From Hydractinia symbiolongicarpus (taxonomy: Eukaryota > Cnidaria > Hydrozoa > Anthoathecata > Hydractiniidae): a stretch of 64,000 nucleotides of DNA. The stretch is taken from contig NC_079887.1 in the NCBI RefSeq assembly GCF_029227915.1, positions 26,907,650 to 26,971,649 on the forward strand, given 5' to 3'. Shown here one piece after another: positions 1 through 9,200 of this stretch (within the stretch, counting starts at the first letter, position 1; every line of letters starts with the position of its first letter). The notes under the pieces were generated by a model, which ran no database searches, was not told where the DNA came from, and worked only from the letters and a program-made list of their open reading frames with translations. The translations under genes were made by a program, and so were the position numbers.

Positions 1-503
1 TTCAGGTATCCGGAATGGAAGTGTTTGTTGATAAGAGATAAGAACTTCCTCGCTACGTTTGTTGATACATTTTTATTGTACGGGGGGTTAAACCATATTA
101 CATTTCTCGTACGTTTCTTCTTCCTTCTTCGGGTTTTCTTTTTTGTAAACGTCAGATTGATGTTCTTATATCCGCTTTTTTTCAATGAATCTTCGTAGTC
201 GACTTTCGCTTTCTCGAAAATTGCTTCATTTGAAGAGTTTTTAGATAAACGATTAGCTATTGCAATTGGCAACTGCTTTAGTATCTGTTGTGGATGATTT
301 GAAGAAGTGTGTATGTACTGCATGGTGTCGTTTGGTTTTTTGTAAGGTTGGTATGTGCCGTGTTTCAAGTTGAAGGTTACGTCAAGAAAGTCTACAGAAT
401 AGAGCCCTGTGACTATTTCTATCTGGAATCCTATCGATTTGAACAGTTTTATAATGTCTTTTCTCATCTTATCAACACTGCGCCCTTTCATATTGCGTAG
501 AAC

Positions 504-809
504 CATTAAACCATCATCCCTATACAAGCCTGCGTCTGATTTGTTAATTAGAGATGAAAGCTTATTCAATATGAAGAGTCCCACAAGTTCACATATTTCT
601 GCGCCATCATAACTACCCATAGTCACTTCAAAACAGTCGCTGGTCAATTTCTTGGTCCAAGCTTCCTTGTTGAAAAATAGGAGTGATTTTCTGCAGTGGT
701 TGATTGTTCTCAATTCCTTATCTGAGATCGTTGTGTAGATTTTTGCAAACTCAAGTGCTTCGTTCAAAATCTCTTTAGTTATAGTGGGGTAGAATTCCTT
801 TATATCGAG
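504..809 (-). other. RT catalytic core, motifs A to C
   Basis: The metal-binding aspartates of the polymerase are readable in one open frame. The motif A Asp codon is at 804-806 within LDIKEFYP. The motif C Asp pair is at 513-518 within YRDDGL. The Gly-rich MGSYDGAE helix between them (597-620) corresponds to motif B. The order A-B-C and the spacing of about 95 residues between A and C fit a normal right-hand RT palm. An Arg in the second position of YxDD is unusual compared with retroviral or LINE enzymes, but I recall it from the invertebrate RT-GIY-YIG group. No stop codon falls in this part, so the palm itself looks undamaged. Confidence 0.85.
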
Positions 810-1229
810 TTGTATGAATGAACATGCATCTTTGTTTTCGATAGAATCAAACAACGAAATCGCTTCGTCTGTATTTTTCCATTGGTTCACTTGAATTGAA
901 TTTCTGATGTCTGAGTTGATTCGATCTAAGATAGATTTGCTTACTTTCCCCAAGTTGCTCTTGCATGGATTGATTAATCTACATGGGAGCTTGGTTTGGA
1001 AGTTTTCTTTATGGTCTTTGAGGGTGATAAAAGCAGGGCTGCTTGCGAGGGATTCGGCTCTCTTGTCAATGTTGTACGAACTGGCGATGTGTTGCGCTTC
1101 TAGGTTGGTCGCTCTTTCGAGGTTCTTTGGCGCTTTTTTGTAGGTCTTTGTGACGTTGTCTTTGAGTAGCTTCGAATGTTCTTCTGGTGTTAAGGTGTAT
1201 ATGTTTGTGGTTTTGTCTGCAAATACAAG

Positions 1230-1237
1230 CATTTGTT
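1230..1237 (-). other. Apparent single-base deletion (frameshift) in the RT gene
   Basis: Upstream of this point the conserved reading is in codons at 3k+2 (ending Asn-Lys at 1232-1237). Downstream it is in codons at 3k (starting Met-Leu-Val-Phe-Ala-Asp-Lys at 1230-1232 and lower). The two frames share one base, so one base is missing, most simply one T of the plus-strand TTT run at 1232-1234. If translation does not shift, the N-terminal frame stops at 1190-1192. The run is a short homopolymer, so a sequencing or assembly error is as likely as a real mutation. I see no canonical slippery heptamer that would suggest programmed frameshifting. Confidence 0.75.
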
Positions 1238-1540
1238 CGAAGATTTGATTTTCTTGATGTCATCTTTCAGTTTGGACTGGAAATCGTCACTTTGGTTGCG
1301 GAATTTTATCGAGGCAACCATATCAAGTAAGTCGTTTTCGAATTTATCGAGCTCTTGATGCGGTGGTGGCGTGTTTCTGCTTTTAAATCCGAAGTTTTCT
1401 TTTGTATGTTCGTTTTGGTCATAGTTGTTCTCGTTATGGTACCAAAATAGCTTCCAGCGCATTCTCTTGATTACTGCTTCGGTTTTATCAATCAATTTCA
1501 AGATATAATTATTCTTGTTTGGTGTAGGTATATTTTTCAA

Positions 1541-1552
1541 CGAGTAGTCAAA
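1541..1552. other. Junction between RT gene and satellite array
   Basis: To the right, sequence matches the satellite monomer from T1545 (TAGTCAAAAGTATAC) onward. To the left, the RT-specific sequence encodes SLKNIPTP. Monomers have CCCGTATAGTC where the RT side has AACGAGTAGTC, so similarity stops within a few bases of 1545. The minus-strand frame crosses the junction without a stop: satellite-encoded LYTFDY runs into RT-encoded SLKNIP. Whether the RT's native N-terminus includes the satellite-encoded residues decides if this is a derivation or merely a breakpoint. Confidence 0.8.
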
Positions 1553-1657
1553 AGTATACAAAGAAAGTACCCTGAGAGTAAACTCATTTCTCGAACGATT
1601 TTTTAAATTACTTTTTCACCACTAAAACGCATGAGACTTGTAGTTTTTAAAAATGTT

Positions 1658-1671
1658 TTCATTTTTGATGA
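1658..1671. other. Internal inverted repeat of the monomer (example)
   Basis: Nearly every monomer contains a palindrome with arms AAAAATG and CATTTTT around a TTTT spacer. In monomers with CAAAAATG the arms extend to nine bases (TCAAAAATG and CATTTTTGA). This entry marks one instance in the first monomer; the element recurs about every 202 bp. It could form a short hairpin or cruciform, or be a symmetric protein-binding site. Some monomers have changes in both arms that keep the pairing. Confidence 0.6.
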
Positions 1672-3268
1672 AACGCTGAATAAAAGAAGTTTAATTGCCG
1701 GCAAACAAAAACCTGCGATTTCCCGTAAATCCTGGACTCGGCCCGTATAGTCAAAAGTATACAAAGAAAGTACCCAGGGAGTAAACTCATTTCCCAAACG
1801 ATTTTTTAAATTATTATTTCACCACTAAAACGCATGAGACTTGTAGTTTTCAAGAAAGTTTTCATTTTTGATGAGACGCTGAATAAAAGCAGTTTAATCG
1901 CCGGCAAACGAAAACCCGCGATTTCCCGTAAATCCCGGGCTTGGCACGTATAGTCGAATGTATACAAAGAAAGTACCCTGAGAGTAAACTCATTTCCAGA
2001 ACGATTTTTTAAATTATTTTTTCACCACTAAAACGCATAAGACTTGTAGTTTTTAAAAATATTTTCATTTTTGATGAGACGCTGAATAAAAGAAGTTTAA
2101 TCGCCGGCAAACGAAAACCCGCGATTTCCCGTAAATCCCGGCTTGGCCCGTATAGTCAAAAGTATACAAAGAAAGTACCCAGGGAGTAAACTCATTTCCC
2201 GAACGATTTTTTAAATTATTTTTTCACCACTAAAACGCATGAGACTTGTAGTTTTCAAAAATGTTTTCATTTTTGATGAGACGCTGAATAAAAGCAGTTT
2301 AATCGCCGGCAAACGAAAACCTGCGATTTCCCTAAATCCCGGACTCGGCCCGTATAGTCAAAAGTATACAAAGAAAGTACCCAGGGAGTAAACTCATTTC
2401 CAGAACGATTTTTTAAATTACTTTTTCACCACTAAAACGCATGACACTTGTAGTTTTTAAAAATGTTTTCATTTTTGATGAAACGCTGAATAAAAGAAGT
2501 TTAATTGCCGGCAAACGAAAACCTGCGATTTCCCGTAAATCCTGGACTCGGCCCGTATAGTCAAAAGTATACAAAGAAAGTACCCAGGGAGTAAACTCAT
2601 TTCCCAAACGATTTTTTAAATTATTATTTCACCACTAAAACGCATGAGACTTGTAGTTTTCAAGATTGTTTTCATTTTTGATGAGACGCTGAATAAAAGC
2701 AGTTTAATCGCCGGCAAACGAAAACCCGCGATTTCCCGTAAATCCCGGGCTTGGCACGTATAGTCGAATGTATACAAAGAAAGTACCCTGAGAGTAAACT
2801 CATTTCCAGAACGATTTTTTAAATTATTTTTTCACCACTAAAACGCATAAGACTTGTAGTTTTTAAAAATGTTTTCATTTTTGATGAGACGCTGAATAAA
2901 AGAAGTTTAATCGCCGGCAAACGAAAACCCGCGATTTCCCGTAAATCCCGGCTTGGCCCGTATAGTCAAAAGTATACAAAGAAAGTACCCAGGGAGTAAA
3001 CTCATTTCCCGAACGATTTTTTAAATTATTTTTTCACCACTAAAACGCATGAGACTTGTAGTTTTCAAAAATGTTTTCATTTTTGATGAGACGCTGAATA
3101 AAAGCAGTTTAATCGCCGGCAAACGAAAACCTGCGATTTCCCTAAATCCCGGACTCGGCCCGTATAGTCAAAAGTATACAAAGAAAGTACCCAGGTAGTA
3201 AACTCATTTCCAGAACGATTTTTTAAATTATTTTTTTACCAATAAAACGCATAAGACTTGTAGTTTTT

Positions 3269-3286
3269 AAAAGTGTTTTCACTTTT
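3269..3286. other. Compensated variant of the monomer palindrome
   Basis: Arms read AAAAGTG (3269-3275) and CACTTTT (3280-3286) around TTTT. Compared with the common AAAAATG/CATTTTT, one base changed in each arm and complementarity is preserved. The same form occurs in other monomers of the 6.2-12.5 kb HOR, for example near 6306, 6510, 9340 and 11357. Half-changed intermediates exist near 12776 and 15206. Confidence 0.65.
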
Positions 3287-3570
3287 GATGAGACGCTGAA
3301 TAAAAGAAGTTTAATCGCCGGCAAACGAAAACCCGCTATTTCCCGTAAATCCCGGGCTTGGCCCGTATAGTCAAAAGTATACAAAGAAAGTACCCAGGTA
3401 GTAAACTCATTTCCAGAACGATTTTTTAAATTATTTTTTCACCACTAAAACGCATAAGACTTGTATTTTTTAAAAGTGTTTTCACTTTTGATGAGACGCT
3501 GAATAAAAGAAGTTTAATCGCCGGCAAACGAAAACCCGCGATTTCCCGTAAATCCCGGGCTTGGCCCGTA

Positions 3571-3772
3571 TAGTCAAAAGTATACAAAGAAAGTACCCTG
3601 AGAGTAAACTCATTTCTCGAACGATTTTTAAAATTATTTTTTCACCACTAAAACGCATGAGACTTGTAGTTTTCAAAATAGTTTTCATTTTTGATGAGAC
3701 GCTGAATAAAAGCAGTTTAATCGCCGGCAAACGAAAACCTGCGATTTCCCTAAATCCCGGACTCGGCCCGTA
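3571..3772. repeat. Internal monomer resembling the boundary monomer
   Basis: This monomer has CCTGAGAG followed by TTTCTCGAACG. I found that combination elsewhere only in the first monomer of the array (1545-1747), next to the RT gene. Its A/T tract is also shifted (GATTTTTAAAATTATT). It may be a copy of the boundary-type monomer carried inward, or the donor of the boundary sequence. Confidence 0.55.
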
Positions 3773-6201
3773 TAGTCAAAAGTATACAAAGAAAGTACCC
3801 AGGGAGTAAACTCATTTCCAGAACGATTTTTTAAATTACTTTTTCACCACTAAAACGCATGAGACTTGTAGTTTTTAAAAATGTTTTCATTTTTGATGAA
3901 ACGCTGAATAAAAGAAGTTTAATTGCCGGCAAACAAAAACCTGCGATTTCCCGTAAATCCTGGACTCGGCCCGTATAGTCAAAAGTATACAAAGAAAGTA
4001 CCCAGGGAGTAAACTCATTTCCCAAACGATTTTTTAAATTATTATTTCACCAATAAAACGCATGAGACTTGTAGTTTTCAAGAAAGTTTTCATTTTTGAT
4101 GAGACGCTGAATAAAAGCAGTTTAATCGCCGGCAAACGAAAACCCGCGATTTCCCGTAAATCCCGGTCTTGGCACGTATAGTCGAATGTATACAAAGAAA
4201 GTACCCTGAGAGTAAACTCATTTCCAGAACGATTTTTTAAATTATTTTTTCACCACTAAAACGCATAAGTTTGTAGTTTTTAAAAATATTTTCATTTTTG
4301 ATGAGACGCTGAATAAAAGAAGTTTAATCGCCGGCAAACGAAAACCCGCGATTTCCCGTAAATCCCGGCTTGGCCCGTATAGTCAAAAGTATACAAAGAA
4401 AGTACCCAGGGAGTAAACTCATTTCCCGAACGATTTTTTAAATTATTTTTTCACCACTAAAACGCATGAGACTTGTAGTTTTCAAAAATGTTTTCATTTT
4501 TGATGAGACGCTGAATAAAAGCAGTTTAATCGCCGGCAAACGAAAACCTGCGATTTCCCTAAATCCCGGACTCGGCCCGTATAGTCAAAAGTATACGAAG
4601 AAAGTACCCAGGGAGTAAACTCATTTCCAGAACGATTTTTTAAATTACTTTTTCACCACTAAAACGCATGAGACTTGTAGTTTTTAAAAATGTTTTCATT
4701 TTTGATGAAACGCTGAATAAAAGAAGTTTAATTGCCGGCAAACGAAAACCTGCGATTTCCCGTAAATCCTGGACTCGGCCCGTATAGTCAAAAGTATACA
4801 AAGAAAGTACCCAGGGAGTAAACTCCTTTCCCAAACGATTTTTTAAATTATTATTTCACCACTAAAACGCATGAGACTTGTAGTTTTCAAGATTGTTTTC
4901 ATTTTTGATGAGACGCTGAATAAAAGCAGTTTAATCACCGGCAAACGAAAACCCGCGATTTCCCGTAAATCCCGGGCTTGGCACGTATAGTCGAATGTAT
5001 ACAAAGAAAGTACCCTGAGAGTAAACTCATTTGCAGAACGATTTTTTAAATTATTTTTTCACCACTAAAACGCATAAGACTTGCAGTTTTTAAAAATGTT
5101 TTCATTTTTGATGAGACGCTGAATAAAAGAAGTTTAATCGCCGGCAAACGAAAACCCGCGATTTCCCGTAAATCCCGGCTTGGCCCGTATAGTCAAAAGT
5201 ATACAAAGAAAGTACCCAGGGAGTAAACTCATTTCCCGAACGATTTTTTAAATTATTTTTTCACCACTAAAACGCATGAGACTTGTAGTTTTCAAAAATG
5301 TTTTCATTTTTGATGAGACGCTGAATAAAAGCAGTTTAATCGCCGGCAAACGAAAACCTGCGATTTCCCTAAATCCCGGACTCGGCCCGTATAGTCAAAA
5401 GTATACGAAGAAAGTACCCAGGGAGTAAACTCATTTCCAGAACGATTTTTTAAATTACTTTTTCACCACTAAAACGCATGAGACTTGTAGTTTTTAAAAA
5501 TGTTTTCATTTTTGATGAAACGCTGAATAAAAGAAGTTTAATTGCCGGCAAACGAAAACCTGCGATTTCCCGTAAATCCTGGACTCGGCCCGTATAGTCA
5601 AAAGTATACAAAGAAAGTACCCAGGGAGTAAACTCCTTTCCCAAACGATTTTTTAAATTATTATTTCACCACTAAAACGCATGAGACTTGTAGTTTTCAA
5701 GATTGTTTTCATTTTTGATGAGACGCTGAATAAAAGCAGTTTAATCACCGGCAAACGAAAACCCGCGATTTCCCGTAAATCCCGGGCTTGGCACGTATAG
5801 TCGAATGTATACAAAGAAAGTACCCTGAGAGTAAACTCATTTGCAGAACGATTTTTTAAATTATTTTTTCACCACTAAAACGCATAAGACTTGTAGTTTT
5901 TAAAAATGTTTTCATTTTTGATGAGACGCTGAATAAAAGAAGTTTAATCGCCGGCAAACGAAAACCCGCGATTTCCCGTAAATCCCGGCTTGGCCCGTAT
6001 AGTCAAAAGTATACAAAGAAAGTACCCAGGGAGTAAACTCATTTCCCGAACGATTTTTTAAATTATTTTTTCACCACTAAAACGCATGAGACTTGTAGTT
6101 TTTAAAAATGTTTTCATTTTTGATGAGACGCTGAATAAAAGCAGTTTAATCGCCGGCAAACGAAAACCTGCGATTTCCCTAAATCCCGGACTCGGCCCGT
6201 A

Positions 6202-9200
6202 TAGTCAAAAGTATACAAAGAAAGTACCCAGGTAGTAAACTCATTTCCAGAACGATTTTTTAAATTATTTTTTTACCACTAAAACGCATAAGACTTGTAG
6301 TTTTTAAAAGTGTTTTCACTTTTGATGAGACGCTGAATAAAAGAAGTTTAATCGCCGGCAAACGAAAACCCGCTATTTCCCGTAAATCCCGGGCTTGGCC
6401 CGTATAGTCAAAAGTATACAAAGAAAGTACCCAGGTAGTAAACTCATTTCCCGAACGATTTTTTAAATTATTTTTTCACCACTAAAACGCATAAGACTTG
6501 TATTTTTTAAAAGTGTTTTCACTTTTGATGAGACGCTGAATAAAAGAAGTTTAATCGCCGGCAAACGAAAACCCGCGATTTCCCGTAAATCCCGGGCTTG
6601 GCCCGTATAGTCAAAAGTATACAAAGAAAGTACCCAGGGAGTAAACTCATTTCCCGAACGATTTTTTATATTATTTTTTTACCACTAAACGCATGAGACT
6701 TGTAGTTTTCAAAAATATTTTCATATTTGATGGGACGCTGAATAAAAGAAGTTTAATCGCCGGCAAACGAAAACCCGCGATTTCCCGTAAATCCCGGGCT
6801 TGGCCCGTATAGTCAAAAGTATACAAAGAAAGTACCCAGGGAGTAAACTCATTTCCCGAACGATTTTTTATATTATTTTGTTACCGCTAAACGCATGAGA
6901 CTTGTAGTTTTCAAAAATATTTTCATATTTGATGGGACGCTGAATAAAAGAAGTTTAATTGCCGGCAAACGAAAATCCGCGATTTCCCGGAAATCCCGGA
7001 CTCGGCCCGTATAGTCAAAAGTATACAAAGAAAGTACCCAGGGAGTAAACTCATTTCCAGAACGATTTTTTAAATTATTTTTTCACCACTAAAACGCATA
7101 AGACTTGTAGTTTTTAAAAATGTTTTCATTTTTGATGAGACGCTGAATAAAAGAAGTTTAATCGCCGGCAAACGAAAACCCGCGATTTCCCGTAAATCCC
7201 GGCTTGGCCCGTATAGTCAAAAGTATACAAAGAAAGTACCCAGGGAGTAAACTCATTTCCCGAACGATTTTTTAAATTATTTTTTCACCACTAAAACGCA
7301 TGAGACTTGTAGTTTTCAAAAATGTTTTCATTTTTGATGAGACGCTGAATAAAAGCAGTTTAATCGCCGGCAAACGAAAACCTGCGATTTCCCTAAATCC
7401 CGGACTCGGCCCGTATAGTCAAAAGTATACAAAGAAAGTACCCAGGTAGTAAACTCATTTCCAGAACGATTTTTTAAATTATTTTTTCACCACTAAAACG
7501 CATAAGACTTGTAGTTTTTAAAAGTGTTTTTACTTTTGATGAGACGCTGAATAAAAGAAGTTTAATCGCCGGCAAACGAAAACCCGCGATTTCCCGTAAA
7601 TCCCGGGCTTGGCCCGTATAGTCAAAAGTATACAAAGAAAGTACCCAGGTAGTAAACTCATTTCCAGAACGATTTTTTAAATTATTTTTTCACCACTAAA
7701 ACGCATAAGACTTGTATTTTTTAAAAGTGTTTTCACTTTTGATGAGACGCTGAATAAAAGAAGTTTAATCGCCGGCAAACGAAAACCCGCGATTTCCCGT
7801 AAATCCCGGGCTTGGCCCGTATAGTCAAAAGTATACAAAGAAAGTACCCAGGGAGTAAACTCATTTCCCGAACGATTTTTTATATTATTTTTTTACCACT
7901 AAACGCATGAGACTTGTAGTTTTCAAAAATATTTTCATATTTGATGGGACGCTGAATAAAAGAAGTTTTATCGCCGGCAAACGAAAACCCGCGATTTCCC
8001 GTAAATCCCGGGCTTGGCCCGTATAGTCAAAAGTATACAAAGAAAGTACCCAGGGAGTAAACTCATTTCCCGAACGATTTTTTATATTATTTTTTTACCG
8101 CTAAACGCATGAGACTTGTAGTTTTCAAAAATATTTTTATATTTGATGGGACGCTGAATAAAAGAAGTTTAATTGCCGGCAAACGAAAATCCGCGATTTC
8201 CCGTAAATCCCGGACTCGGCCCGTATAGTCAAAAGTATACAAAGAAAGTACCCAGGGAGTAAACTCATTTCCAGAACGATTTTTTAAATTGTTTTTTCAC
8301 CACTAAAACGCATAAGACTTGTAGTTTTTAAAAATGTTTCATTTTTGATGAGACGCTGAATAAAAGAAGTTTAATCGCCGGCAAACGAAAACCCGCGATT
8401 TCCCGTAAATCCCGGGCTTGGCCCGTATAGTCAAAAGTATACAAAGAAAGTACCCAGGGAGTAAACTCATTTCCCGAACGATTTTTTATATTATTTTTTT
8501 ACCACTAAACGCATGAGACTTGTTGTTTTCAAAAATATTTTCATATTTGATGGGACGCTGAATAAAAGAAGTTTAATCGCCGGCAAACGAAAACCCGCGA
8601 TTTCCCGTAAATCCCGGGCTTGGCCCGTATAGTCAAAAGTATACAAAGAAAGTATCCAGGGAGTAAACTCATTTCCCGAACGATTTTTTATATTATTTTG
8701 TTACCGCTAAACGCATGAGACTTGTAGTTTTCAAAAATATTTTCATATTTGATGGGACGCTGAATAAAAGAAGTTTAATTGCCGGCAAACGAAAATCCGC
8801 AATTTCCCGGAAATCCCGGACTCGGCCCGTATAGTCAAAAGTATACAAAGAAAGTACCCAGGGAGTAAACTCATTTCCCGAACGATTTTTTAAATTATTT
8901 TTTCACCAATAAAACGCATGAGACTTGTAGTTTTCAAAAATGTTTTCATTTTTGATGAGACGCTGAATAAAAGCAGTTTAATCGCCGGCAAACGAAAACC
9001 TGCGATTTCCCTAAATCCCGGCTTGGCCCGTATAGTCAAAAGTATACAAAGAAAGTACCCAGGGAGTAAACTCATTTCCCGAACGATTTTTTAAATTATT
9101 TTTTCACCACTAAAACGCATGAGACTTGTAGTTTTCAAAAATGTTTTCATTTTTGATGAGACGCTGAATAAAAGCAGTTTAATCGCCGGCAAACGAAAAC

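Larger units (their letters stand above)
1..1561 (-). pseudogene. Penelope-like reverse transcriptase, partial, one frameshift
   Basis: This is the RT of a retroelement, which would copy element RNA into DNA. It is read on the minus strand in two frames. Codons starting at positions 3k are open from the left edge to 1259, and the N-terminal part (codons at 3k+2) is open from 1615 down to 1193. Motifs in protein order are RMRWK (1448-1462), ADKTTN (1203-1220), LKDHKENF (999-1022), an RLINP...GKVSK segment (about 939-983), motif A LDIKEFYP (786-809), motif B MGSYDGAEICELVG (579-620), motif C YRDDGL (507-524), DFLDVTF (372-392), SSNHP of the thumb (291-305), then WFNPPY (78-95). From memory, relatives carry a GIY-YIG nuclease downstream, which here would lie left of the window. 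About 520 codons are present. The catalytic aspartates are intact, but a base is missing near 1232-1234 and the first in-frame ATG (1460-1462) lies inside a conserved motif. RT identity is strong; Penelope-like assignment is moderate. Confidence 0.82.
3165..3772. repeat. Three-monomer insert within the 810 bp HOR
   Basis: Monomers starting at 3165, 3368 and 3571 interrupt the four-monomer pattern. The first two carry CCAGGTAGTAAAC and AAAAGTG/CACTTTT and match the monomers starting at 6202, including the rare CCCGCTATTTCC. The third (3571) shares CCTGAGAG plus TTTCTCGAACG with only the first monomer of the array at the RT boundary, tying the boundary monomer to an internal one. Confidence 0.75.
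1545..6201. repeat. Four-monomer higher-order repeat, about 810 bp
   Basis: Four distinct monomers recur in order. Units start at 1545, 2355, 3773, 4582 and 5392, with lengths of 809-810 bp. Diagnostic marks are CCTGGACTCGG at the end of the first monomer, TTATTATTTCACC in the second, GTCGAATG with CCTGAGAG in the third, and CCCTAAATC in the fourth. Three extra monomers (3165-3772) split the series. Units 4582 and 5392 share private changes (GTATACGAAG, AAACTCCTTTCCC, AATCACCGG) and so are the youngest pair. Units 1545 and 3773 share CAAACAAAAACC. Together these marks indicate an 11-monomer superunit of about 2,228 bp. Confidence 0.85.

Noticed and set aside
309-1143. Plus-strand ORFs at 309-500, 409-612 and 907-1143
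   Set aside because: They lie antisense to the RT frame, which shows clear RT motifs across the same bases. Their products show no recognisable domain.
1222-1262. Programmed -1 frameshift in the RT
   Set aside because: The frame change has the right direction, but no slippery heptamer or downstream stem is evident. A lost base in a short homopolymer explains it better.
1066-1263. Minus-strand ORF of 65 codons at 1066-1263
   Set aside because: It is an alternative frame over the RT. The conserved ADKTTN and KTYKKAP-type residues are in the other minus-strand frame.
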